Assembly (NCBI GenBank): GCA_020354155.1
Contig: CP070644.1
Location: forward strand, 797,094 to 802,650
DNA from: Nitrospiraceae bacterium
GTDB lineage: Bacteria; Nitrospirota; Thermodesulfovibrionia; UBA6902
Length of the DNA stretch: 5,557 nucleotides
Reading direction: 5' to 3'
The position numbers were made by a program, and so were the translations under genes. This document shows, piece after piece, positions 1-5,557 of this stretch (the first letter of the stretch is position 1; every line of letters begins with the position of its first letter). The notes under the pieces are model-generated. The model did no database searches, was not told the origin of the DNA, and was given only the letters and a program-made list of their open reading frames with translations.

Positions 1-192
1 CTGGAATTTCTTTTTGACTTGCTCGGCCTTATTCCCAACAACGACTATTGTTTTCTGTGCTTTCAGCGGGCTGACAGCGTCAAGCACATGCTGCAGCATC
101 GGTACACCAAGGACTTCATGAAGGACCTTCGGGGCCACTGATTTCATTCTCTTTCCAAGACCTGCTGCAAGAATAACGACTGAGATATTCAT
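1..192 (-). CDS. glmU: GlmU, N-terminal part (UDP-GlcNAc pyrophosphorylase domain); cut by the window edge
   Basis: Only the first 64 codons are in the window; the gene continues to the left. GlmU is a bifunctional cytoplasmic enzyme. Its C-terminal domain acetylates glucosamine-1-phosphate, and its N-terminal domain transfers UMP from UTP to give UDP-GlcNAc, the precursor of peptidoglycan and lipopolysaccharide. The visible part starts MNISVVILAAGLGKRMKS and continues PKVLHEVLGVPM (residues 21-32), which is the nucleotide-binding signature of GlmU-type nucleotidyltransferases; the PKVLH stretch is especially typical. The usual GxGTRM has Lys in place of Thr (residue 14), which is within family variation. 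The ATG at 192-190 is the natural start because the Rossmann strand begins at once. No Shine-Dalgarno precedes it. A different sugar-phosphate nucleotidyltransferase is possible but less likely, since the acetyltransferase half is not visible. Confidence 0.88.
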   Translation of the reverse strand, partial: MNISVVILAAGLGKRMKSVAPKVLHEVLGVPMLQHVLDAVSPLKAQKTIVVVGNKAEQVKKKFQ

Positions 193-198
193 TCAGTT

Positions 199-227
199 AT
201 ATTAATCTTTAATTCTGCGAATTTCAA
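199..227 (-). promoter_or_regulatory. Putative sigma70-type promoter of glmU
   Basis: Read on the minus strand, TTGAAA (227-222) is followed by a 17-base spacer and TAATAT (204-199). The -35 box matches consensus at five of six positions. The -10 box matches at four of six, including the key second and last bases. The -10 ends six bases before the A of the glmU ATG, so transcription would begin at or next to the start codon. This is a pattern call in AT-rich DNA and could be chance. Confidence 0.4.
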
Positions 228-231
228 CGAA

Positions 232-247
232 CCTGCCGGGAGGCAGG
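232..247. repeat. Short perfect hairpin, CCTGCC-GGGA-GGCAGG
   Basis: A six-base-pair GC-rich stem (232-237 with 242-247) encloses the four bases GGGA. No run of T follows on either strand, so it is not a standard intrinsic terminator. It sits in the gap between the radical SAM gene and glmU. GC-rich palindromes of this kind occur as dispersed intergenic elements in some bacterial genomes; whether this one is repeated elsewhere cannot be seen from one window. Confidence 0.5.
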
Positions 248-278
248 CGAAGAAAGAAATCTTAGAATGCTGCGGGTT

Positions 279-309
279 GAGGTTGCACCTCCTTATGAGA
301 TTCAACCTC
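279..309. repeat. Inverted repeat GAGGTTG / CAACCTC around an AAGGAGGTG-containing loop
   Basis: GAGGTTG (279-285) and CAACCTC (303-309) are perfect 7-base inverted copies with 17 bases between them. On the minus strand, the direction of both flanking genes, the loop includes AAGGAGGTG, a strong Shine-Dalgarno-like sequence. A competing small hairpin, GAGGT-TGC-ACCTC (279-291), uses the same left arm. No convincing gene starts after the Shine-Dalgarno-like string. Just beyond, CTCGGC occurs twice (307-312 and 326-331) flanking AAAGC-AG-GCTTT (314-325). The gap 193-392 therefore holds several small dyads but no recognised RNA gene or known riboswitch. Confidence 0.4.
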
Positions 310-392
310 GGCAAAAGCAGGCTTTCTCGGCTAACGCCACGAAATAACAAATATCGGATGACCTCTCAGCTTCAGTAATGTATGGAACCTTT

Positions 393-1475
393 TTATAAAA
401 GCCGCAGGTATTCTTTTATGAGTCGAGGATACATTCTTACATTGAACAGTATATTTGTCATGTGATAGCACTCGTGTGTGCAGTAACACCTGGTGTCCTG
501 AATCGTCTTAAGAACCTGCTGCGCTTCCGTGCTTTTCAGAATCTCTCCCATATCATACGCACCTTCCCTCACATTCCCCATTTTCATGTCAAAGGATTCA
601 CAGGGAAATACATCACCTTTTTCTGTGAGTACAAGGTTCAGTTTTCCTGCATAGCATGGGACAATCTGTTTTTTGTGAGTAAGCGTTTTATAAATCACAT
701 CGCGCTGGATAATATCCTGAGCAGCCTTCAGCCGGGCCCCTTTGAAACGGTATGTCTTCGATTGCCCTGTCCTGAGGCTGTCTGCCAATGCATGAATGAC
801 ATTTTTGTACTTCTCAATGTCAATATCCTTCAGCCTCTCGTCAGATACTGTCCCCCTGATCAATGAAACCGTATGAGTTTTAATGGCATCCATGGTACGG
901 ACATACTCAATAAGATCATCCATACCCTCCTGGTTCTCAGAGAAGAATACAGAGTTGATGCCAAGTTCAAAATTCGGATACCTGTCAATGAGCCCCTTCA
1001 CAGCATCATAGGTCTGCAGTGTTTTTCTGAAACTGCCCTCCCCTCTGATCCTGTCATGAACATTCTCCATCCCTTCCAGGGAAAGCTTTACCGTGATTGT
1101 ACTTTCCGGGCAGAGTTTCAGCACCTCTTCGATCTTTTCCCTGATAACTTCGGTCAGGAGGCCGTTTGTGGGAAAAAGGATAATAGACGGTTTATTCAGT
1201 ACATAAAATATTCTTGTTATTTCTACAATATCATTTCTGAGAAAGATCTCTCCCCCGGAAAAGGCAAGCCAGAGGAGTTTCCCCATAGAGGATGACACCT
1301 TTTTTATTTCATCAAGCGAAAGCTCACCATTACTGTCATTCCTGCTGTCATTGCCGGAAAGATAAAAACAGAACGGGCATCGAGCGTTACACCGTCCGGT
1401 CACAAAAAAGGTGAGCTGAATCGGTGTTCTTTTCCAGAAAATTGAATCGATATGCCTGAACGGTGAATGGTCCAT
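393..1475 (-). CDS. Radical SAM protein with reduced SPASM/Twitch-like C-terminal domain, function unknown
   Basis: This 360-residue protein is cytoplasmic, with no signal peptide or membrane segment. The radical SAM motif CNARCPFC places C29, C33 and C36 as ligands of the [4Fe-4S] cluster that cleaves S-adenosylmethionine. SGGE at 73-76 is the usual SAM-binding motif of the second strand. The C-terminal part has C274-x12-G-x4-C292, the opening pattern of a SPASM domain, then a tight C330-x-C332-x3-C336 group. That gives five auxiliary cysteines, fewer than the seven of a full SPASM domain. SPASM enzymes often modify peptides or proteins, and some act on small molecules; the substrate here cannot be named. 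I chose the ATG at 1475 because AGAAGG lies five bases upstream and the A is shared with the TAA of the glycosyltransferase gene. An upstream ATG at 1553 would overlap that gene by 79 bases and add 26 residues outside the conserved fold. Co-expression with the glycosyltransferase suggests a joint role, perhaps in a glycan or modified cell-surface compound (inference). Confidence 0.88.
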   Translation of the reverse strand: MDHSPFRHIDSIFWKRTPIQLTFFVTGRCNARCPFCFYLSGNDSRNDSNGELSLDEIKKVSSSMGKLLWLAFSGGEIFLRNDIVEITRIFYVLNKPSIILFPTNGLLTEVIREKIEEVLKLCPESTITVKLSLEGMENVHDRIRGEGSFRKTLQTYDAVKGLIDRYPNFELGINSVFFSENQEGMDDLIEYVRTMDAIKTHTVSLIRGTVSDERLKDIDIEKYKNVIHALADSLRTGQSKTYRFKGARLKAAQDIIQRDVIYKTLTHKKQIVPCYAGKLNLVLTEKGDVFPCESFDMKMGNVREGAYDMGEILKSTEAQQVLKTIQDTRCYCTHECYHMTNILFNVRMYPRLIKEYLRLL

Positions 1476-2467
1476 TAAAACCTTCTTTTCCCTGACAATC
1501 GACCGATGATAGCGGCAACAGTCCCAAGGCCGATCGGCAATGGATAGCCGCATGTGTAATACACAAAGGCCCCTATTGCAAAAGGAATATCCTTCGTAAC
1601 ATAAAAACTCTTTATCAGTTTGCGGCTGATATACGCATTCAGCAAAAAAATGGCAGGCACTGCGCTGGCAATAACAGTCCTGCCTGTCACCAGCCAGAGC
1701 AGTATCAGAAAAAGGATCACGGCATAAGACGCTACATTCAACTTCAGTTCAGTCGAGGCAGTACCGGAATCTGCAAGCATGTCCCTGTTCCCCAGCGAGT
1801 AAATACACCAGTATTTTGTCTTTCTGAATGCATTGAACATTGAGGTGAGAAAGGTAAAACCAAAGATGTGTCTGACCTCAATTTCAGGATGCATGACCAA
1901 CCTGCAGCCTTCCCGCTTCATGCGGTGACTGAATTCAACATCCTCAATAATGGGCAGGAAATCTTCAGGGAATCCCCCGCTTTTATGAAAGGTTTCAGCA
2001 GACATAATCATTGCATGAGCTGCTATGTAGTCTGGATTCCAGGTATTTTTTGTTTCGGAATAGTTAATCCAGATTGACTGGAATGCACTGAAAAAGCTGC
2101 TGTCATGGGGCAGTCGTGTGTACGTACCGCCGATTATCGTTTCAGGTGGTTCTTCAGAGAAAGCCCTGTTCACCTTGGACAGTGTATCTTGAAGAAGAAG
2201 GCAGTCTGCGTCAATAAAAAAAAGGATTTCGCCACTGCTGCTGCGAGCACCTGTATTTCGTGCCTTTGATGTCCCTGAACGCTGCTCAAGACATACCAGT
2301 TTACAGGGGAAGGTCTTTATTATCTCAACTGAATCATCATTGGAGTGATCATCCACAACGATTATTTCATAATTCCGATAATCTGATTCAAAGGCTGCTT
2401 TGAGACATATTTCAAGTGAATCAGCACTGTTGTAATTCGGAATGATAACGGATATACGTTTTTCCAT
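1475..2467 (-). CDS. Family 2 glycosyltransferase with C-terminal membrane segments
   Basis: This 330-residue protein has a GT-A catalytic domain at about residues 1-220. It opens ISVIIPNYNSADSLEICL (5-22), followed by EIIVVDDHSNDDS (34-46), the nucleotide-sugar-binding half of GT2 enzymes. DAD at 86-88 is the metal-binding DxD motif. ED at 175-176, within IIEDVEFSHR, fits the position of the catalytic-base motif. Hydrophobic stretches at about 244-262, 264-280 and 294-322 predict two to four membrane passes, so the enzyme is probably anchored in the inner membrane with its active site in the cytoplasm. Such enzymes transfer sugars from nucleotide or polyprenyl donors to lipid or polymer acceptors; donor and acceptor cannot be read from sequence. 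It is the first gene of a minus-strand unit with the radical SAM gene, with which it shares one base. The start at 2467 precedes the first beta strand by four residues. Only a weak GGA lies upstream, so initiation may be modest. Confidence 0.9.
   Translation of the reverse strand: MEKRISVIIPNYNSADSLEICLKAAFESDYRNYEIIVVDDHSNDDSVEIIKTFPCKLVCLEQRSGTSKARNTGARSSSGEILFFIDADCLLLQDTLSKVNRAFSEEPPETIIGGTYTRLPHDSSFFSAFQSIWINYSETKNTWNPDYIAAHAMIMSAETFHKSGGFPEDFLPIIEDVEFSHRMKREGCRLVMHPEIEVRHIFGFTFLTSMFNAFRKTKYWCIYSLGNRDMLADSGTASTELKLNVASYAVILFLILLWLVTGRTVIASAVPAIFLLNAYISRKLIKSFYVTKDIPFAIGAFVYYTCGYPLPIGLGTVAAIIGRLSGKRRF
1481..1486 (-). promoter_or_regulatory. Ribosome binding site of the radical SAM gene (decides the start)
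   Basis: AGAAGG on the minus strand lies five bases before the ATG at 1475, inside the last codons of the glycosyltransferase gene. Together with the TAATG stop-start overlap it supports the 360-residue form over the 386-residue form and points to translational coupling. Confidence 0.7.
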
Positions 2468-2559
2468 AATAAACGTCCGAATGCCGGCAGGAACCAGGGG
2501 AGTGAAAATCTGAAAGGACTCCGTAAACGTGTATCACTGCCTGTGCCCGGTAGATTTCA

Positions 2560-2588
2560 TTGACAAATAATGTATATAATTCTATGAT
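2560..2588 (+). promoter_or_regulatory. Strong sigma70-type promoter of tig
   Basis: TTGACA (2560-2565) is a perfect -35 box. After exactly 17 bases comes TATGAT (2583-2588), a five-of-six -10 box. Transcription should start near 2594-2597, giving a leader of about 25 bases before the tig ATG. The 153-base divergent gap 2468-2620 holds this promoter and nothing else I can firmly identify. I see no heat-shock (sigma32-type) motif or CIRCE element here. Confidence 0.75.
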
Positions 2589-2611
2589 TATAAACTAATC
2601 TCTATAAAAAT

Positions 2612-2615
2612 GAGG
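2612..2615 (+). promoter_or_regulatory. Ribosome binding site of tig
   Basis: GAGG lies five bases before the ATG at 2621. It decides the start: two other ATGs nearby, at 2610 and 2617, are in the other two frames, lie too close to or before the site, and open only very short frames. Confidence 0.6.
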
Positions 2616-2620
2616 TATGC

Positions 2621-3871
2621 ATGCTCCAGGAAATCGAAGAAGTTTCATCCACCACTAAAAAACTGAAAATCAACATCCCGTCGGATGTTATAAAATCTGA
2701 AACTGAGTCTGTCTACAGCCATATCAAGGCAACAACCAAGGTTCCTGGTTTCCGCCCCGGCAAAGTACCTCAGGAAATACTCAGGAAAAAATTCGGCAAG
2801 AATGTTGAAGCCGAGGTCATTGAGAAAATAGTCCCGAAATTTTACATGGATGCTCTGAAAGAGGCCAACCTGGAGCCCGTTACCTATCCTGATATTGACG
2901 GCAAGCTGCAACTTGTTGCTGACCAGCCTCTCTCTTTTACAGTAACTGTCGAGGTCAAGCCAAAAATAGAAAATTTAAACTATGAAGGCATTACGCTGAA
3001 AGAGCAGACCTATACCATTGAAGAAGATGAAGTAGATAAGTCTATTAATTTCCTCAGGGAAAACAAGGCGCTCTATTCAGTGACGGAAGAGGCGCTGCAG
3101 GAACATGACATGGCTGTTGTCGACTGTGAAGCCTCGGTTGAAGAACTCTCCTACAAAGGTTTTCCCTTCGTCCTTGGCTCCTCTGAAATGCCGAAAGAAT
3201 TCAGCGACGCCCTTATGGGGAAAAAGCAGGGCGACAGAGAAGAAATAAAAATACAGTTTGAAGATGATAATCCGAATAAAACCATTGCCGGAAAAGAAAT
3301 TACCTTTCAGGTGACCATTAAAGAAGGAAAAAAGAAAAATCTCCCGCCCATAGACGATGAGCTGGCAAAAGAGGCGGATTGCAGTACCCTTGATGAGCTA
3401 AAAAGCAAGATCAGGGAAAACCTCGGCAAAAGAAAAGAAAGCCAGATCAATCTTGATCATAAAAAAACGATCCTTGATGAGCTGGTCAAACGTCATGATT
3501 TTGAAGTGCCGAAATCAATGCTGAAAGGCGAGATCAACTCCCTTGTTGAGAAGGCAAAAGAAGATGCCATGAGAAAGGGAGAAGAGGTCAGGTCCGATGA
3601 GGAACTGAGGAAAGAATTCGAGACCACGGCAAGAGAAAATGTCAAAAGCGTCATCATCCTTGAGACAATCGGGAAAAATGAAAATATCGAGGTGAGCGAC
3701 AAGGATACGGAAGAAGCCATGCAGGAGATCGCGATGAGAAACAATCTCAATCTTGATGAACTCACCAGACTGTACGCAGTGAGGGAAGGTTCAATGGATG
3801 CCCTGAAGAGCAGGCTCTTTGCTGACAAGGTCCTCGAGTTTATTCTTGAGAAATCAACTATTCAGAAATAA
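2621..3871 (+). CDS. tig: Trigger factor, ribosome-associated chaperone
   Basis: At 416 residues it is close to the 432 of the E. coli protein. Trigger factor binds the ribosome beside the exit tunnel and cradles nascent chains in the cytoplasm. Three domains can be followed. The N-terminal ribosome-binding domain (about 1-115) carries the signature GFRPGKVP at 43-50. The FKBP-type prolyl isomerase domain (about 155-235) is recognisable from FVLGSSEMPKEF (183-194) and the AGKEITFQV strand (223-231). The long helical, charged C-terminal chaperone arms run from about 240 to 416, with DELAKEAD at 246-253 at the usual linker position. Compared from memory with E. coli, the isomerase pocket is eroded: the DFTG strand reads DCEA, the EFEGG turn is shortened, and the FPEEY segment lacks its Tyr. 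Chaperone function should be intact while isomerase activity may be weak (inference). It heads the tig-clpP-clpX operon. Confidence 0.97.
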   Translation: MLQEIEEVSSTTKKLKINIPSDVIKSETESVYSHIKATTKVPGFRPGKVPQEILRKKFGKNVEAEVIEKIVPKFYMDALKEANLEPVTYPDIDGKLQLVADQPLSFTVTVEVKPKIENLNYEGITLKEQTYTIEEDEVDKSINFLRENKALYSVTEEALQEHDMAVVDCEASVEELSYKGFPFVLGSSEMPKEFSDALMGKKQGDREEIKIQFEDDNPNKTIAGKEITFQVTIKEGKKKNLPPIDDELAKEADCSTLDELKSKIRENLGKRKESQINLDHKKTILDELVKRHDFEVPKSMLKGEINSLVEKAKEDAMRKGEEVRSDEELRKEFETTARENVKSVIILETIGKNENIEVSDKDTEEAMQEIAMRNNLNLDELTRLYAVREGSMDALKSRLFADKVLEFILEKSTIQK

Positions 3872-3900
3872 TTGACGATAAGAATAATAAAAGTTATATA
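3872..3900 (+). promoter_or_regulatory. Possible internal promoter of clpP
   Basis: TTGACG (3872-3877) begins directly after the tig stop codon. After 17 bases it is followed by TATATA (3895-3900). Each box matches consensus at five of six positions. Transcription would start near 3907, just ahead of the clpP ribosome binding site, giving a very short leader. The 48-base gap contains no terminator, so clpP and clpX can also be read from the tig promoter. A second promoter would let protease levels vary independently of trigger factor, as happens in E. coli, where clpP has its own promoters. The region is AT-rich, so chance is a real alternative. Confidence 0.45.
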
Positions 3901-3908
3901 GAGAGTAG

Positions 3909-3914
3909 AAGGAG
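3909..3914 (+). promoter_or_regulatory. Ribosome binding site of clpP
   Basis: AAGGAG, a full-strength Shine-Dalgarno, lies five bases before the ATG at 3920. It is the best ribosome binding site in the operon and contrasts with the absence of one before clpX. Confidence 0.75.
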
Positions 3915-3919
3915 AATAT

Positions 3920-4507
3920 ATGAGCTTAATTCCAATGGTAATAGAGCAGACTGGCAGATCTGAACGGGCCTATGACATTTACTCCAGATTGCTGAAAGAC
4001 CGAATCGTGTTTATCGGAAGTGCCATAGATGATGTTATGGCAAATACCGTCATTGCCCAGCTCCTTTTTCTGCAGACAGAAGATCCGGAAAAAGATATCC
4101 ATCTTTATATCAACAGCCCCGGTGGTGTTGTCTCTTCAGGACTTGCCATCTATGATACGATGCAGTACATAAAGCCTGATATCGCAACCTACTGCATTGG
4201 TCAGGCTGCAAGTATGGGCGCCGTGCTTCTTACTGCCGGCACACATGGGAAAAGGAATGTCCTTCCCCATTCACGGGTCATGATCCATCAACCCATCGGG
4301 GGTTTTTACGGGCAGGCATCCGATGTGGAGATTCATGCCCGGGAAATTCTGAAGTTGAAAGACACCTTGAACAATATTATTACAAAACATACCGGACAGC
4401 CCCTTGAAAAGATACAGGTCGATTCCGAGCGGGACTTCTTCATGTCCGGCAAGGAAGCAAAGGATTATGGTATTGTTGACGAAGTCATAGAAACATTAAA
4501 GCAGTAA
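3920..4507 (+). CDS. clpP: ClpP, ATP-dependent Clp protease proteolytic subunit
   Basis: This is a serine peptidase (family S14) that forms a double-ring 14-mer with the active sites inside. Alone it cuts only short peptides; with ClpX or ClpA it degrades whole proteins. The catalytic triad is complete: Ser98 in GQAASMGA, His123 in RVMIHQP and Asp172 in DSERDFF. The conserved YINSPGG (63-69), which shapes the oxyanion region, and the handle-helix segment around EIHAREILK (137-145) are present. At 195 residues it is about as long as mature E. coli ClpP, and it starts almost directly with the LIPMVIEQT axial loop. It therefore lacks a long propeptide and needs little or no self-processing. It lies 48 bases after tig and 10 bases before clpX, its unfoldase partner. 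Confidence 0.98.
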   Translation: MSLIPMVIEQTGRSERAYDIYSRLLKDRIVFIGSAIDDVMANTVIAQLLFLQTEDPEKDIHLYINSPGGVVSSGLAIYDTMQYIKPDIATYCIGQAASMGAVLLTAGTHGKRNVLPHSRVMIHQPIGGFYGQASDVEIHAREILKLKDTLNNIITKHTGQPLEKIQVDSERDFFMSGKEAKDYGIVDEVIETLKQ

Positions 4508-4517
4508 CCCGATAACC

Positions 4518-5557
4518 ATGAAAGATGACAAGAAAAAGCCCGGCAGTTCCTATGACGATGTCCTGAAGTGCTCTTTTTGCGGCAAGAGCCAGAAAGAAGT
4601 GCGGAAACTTATTGCAGGCCCTACGGTCTATATTTGTGATGAGTGTGTGGGACTTTGCAATGAGATTATGGCAGAGGAGTTTGACCCTTCCTTTGATATC
4701 AGTGTATCCCAGAAGCTGCCGACACCAAAAGAGATAAAGCACTTCCTTGACGAATATGTCATAGAACAGGAGCGGGCAAAGAAAGTCCTCTCCGTTGCTG
4801 TACACAACCACTACAAACGAATCAATACTTCCGGGAAAGCAGATGTTGAACTTCAGAAAAGCAATATATTAATTGTCGGTCCCACAGGTACGGGAAAAAC
4901 AATACTCGCCCAGACCCTTGCACGGATTCTTGATGTCCCCTTTACGATTGCCGATGCAACAACACTGACTGAGGCAGGTTATGTTGGAGAGGACGTGGAA
5001 AATATTATCCTTAAACTCCTTCAATCCGCTGACTATGACGTTGAAAGGGCGCAGCGAGGCATTATTTATATTGATGAAATAGACAAGATCAGCAGAAAGA
5101 CTGAGAATGTCTCCATCACCCGCGATGTTTCCGGCGAGGGTGTTCAGCAGGCGCTCTTAAAGATAATCGAAGGAACCGTTGCAAACATCCCCCCTCAGGG
5201 AGGGAGAAAACACCCCCAGCAGGAATTTGTTCAGGTGAACACGGAAAATATACTGTTTATATGCGGCGGCGCCTTTATCGGCCTTGAAAAAATCATTGAG
5301 GGAAGGATCGGCAAAAAAGTGGTTGGTTTCGGGTCAGAACCGGTAGGCGTGCACGGCAAGAAAATCGGCGACATTCTGAAGATGGCCCAGCCCCAGGACT
5401 TTATCAAGTTCGGGCTTATTCCCGAATTTGTCGGAAGGCTTCCCATTGTTGCGTCACTGGAAGAACTGGGAGAGTCAGCCCTGGTAAGGATTCTGACTGA
5501 ACCGAAAAATGCTCTTGCAAAACAGTATCAGCGCCTCTTGTCTCTTGAAAACGTCAA
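4518..5557 (+). CDS. clpX: ClpX, ATP-dependent unfoldase of the Clp protease; cut by the window edge
   Basis: The window holds 346 codons plus two bases; about 75 residues, including the sensor 2 region, lie beyond it. ClpX is a hexameric AAA+ motor that recognises tagged or specific substrates, unfolds them and threads them into ClpP. The N-terminal zinc-binding domain has C18-x2-C21 and C40-x2-C43. Walker A is GPTGTGKT (121-128) and Walker B is IIYIDEID (182-189). The substrate-gripping pore-1 loop is GYVGEDV (154-160), the RKH loop is at 230-232, and the arginine finger is R307 in PEFVGR. The ClpP-docking tripeptide appears as VGF (269-271) where E. coli has IGF, a mild change that should still fit the ClpP pocket. 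The ATG at 4518 is the only reasonable start because an in-frame stop lies at 4497-4499. No Shine-Dalgarno is visible in the 10-base gap, so translation probably depends on ribosomes finishing clpP. Confidence 0.97.
   Translation, partial: MKDDKKKPGSSYDDVLKCSFCGKSQKEVRKLIAGPTVYICDECVGLCNEIMAEEFDPSFDISVSQKLPTPKEIKHFLDEYVIEQERAKKVLSVAVHNHYKRINTSGKADVELQKSNILIVGPTGTGKTILAQTLARILDVPFTIADATTLTEAGYVGEDVENIILKLLQSADYDVERAQRGIIYIDEIDKISRKTENVSITRDVSGEGVQQALLKIIEGTVANIPPQGGRKHPQQEFVQVNTENILFICGGAFIGLEKIIEGRIGKKVVGFGSEPVGVHGKKIGDILKMAQPQDFIKFGLIPEFVGRLPIVASLEELGESALVRILTEPKNALAKQYQRLLSLENV

Noticed and set aside
314..325. AAAGC-AG-GCTTT considered as a terminator for the radical SAM transcript.
   Set aside because: The stem is only four or five AT-rich pairs, and the following T run on the minus strand is too short.
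189..365. A minus-strand frame of about 58 codons open up to the glmU start, considered as a small gene or RiPP precursor for the radical SAM enzyme.
   Set aside because: It has no ATG or GTG start with a ribosome binding site, runs through the inverted repeats and shows no leader/core pattern. A repeat element explains it better.
462..1295. Two long plus-strand open frames (462-866 and 873-1295) opposite the radical SAM gene.
   Set aside because: They are antisense to a clearly conserved protein with intact cysteine motifs, lack recognisable domains and have no promoter or ribosome binding site of note. They are shadows of the real gene.
1476..1553. Longer start for the radical SAM protein at the ATG at 1553.
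   Set aside because: It would overlap the glycosyltransferase gene by 79 bases and add 26 residues outside the fold, whereas the ATG at 1475 has AGAAGG at good spacing and a TAATG junction.
2482..2489. Palindrome TGCCGGCA upstream of the glycosyltransferase gene, considered as an operator.
   Set aside because: Eight-base palindromes arise by chance, and there is no second copy or link to a promoter element.
3493..3828. Minus-strand open frame of 111 codons inside tig.
   Set aside because: Its serine- and leucine-rich, low-complexity translation is the mirror of the charged helical arms of trigger factor.
4485..4811. Minus-strand open frame of 108 codons over the clpP-clpX junction.
   Set aside because: It lies opposite the conserved ClpX zinc-binding domain and resembles no known family.

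Overview
The window looks like ordinary chromosome from a mid-GC, Gram-negative-type bacterium. Protein features such as the trigger factor N-terminus and the ClpX style recall Nitrospirota or Deltaproteobacteria. That placement is an impression from sequence style, not a phylogenetic result. All genes have intact frames. Two are cut by the window edges: glmU at the left and clpX at the right.

The left half (about 1-2467) is read on the minus strand. In transcription order it holds a membrane-anchored family 2 glycosyltransferase (1475-2467), a radical SAM protein with a reduced SPASM/Twitch C-terminal domain (393-1475), a roughly 200-base gap rich in inverted repeats, and the N-terminal 64 codons of GlmU (1-192). 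The glycosyltransferase and radical SAM genes share one base in a TAATG junction and are almost certainly co-translated. Their substrate is unknown. GlmU makes UDP-GlcNAc, so the neighbourhood may concern cell-surface sugars, but glmU appears to have its own promoter.

The right half (2560-5557) is read on the plus strand and is the classic protein quality-control operon tig-clpP-clpX. Trigger factor chaperones nascent chains at the ribosome. ClpX unfolds substrates and feeds them to the ClpP peptidase. A near-consensus sigma70-type promoter (TTGACA, 17 bp, TATGAT) precedes tig. A second plausible promoter lies in the 48-base tig-clpP gap. clpX follows clpP by 10 bases with no visible Shine-Dalgarno, which suggests coupling to clpP translation.

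I see no CRISPR array, transposase, phage gene, tRNA or rRNA. The less ordinary points are the uncharacterised glycosyltransferase/radical SAM pair with its unusual auxiliary-cluster cysteines, the repeat-rich gap before glmU, a possible leaderless glmU transcript, and a trigger factor whose FKBP-type active site looks degenerate. I found no convincing evidence of a wholly new system.
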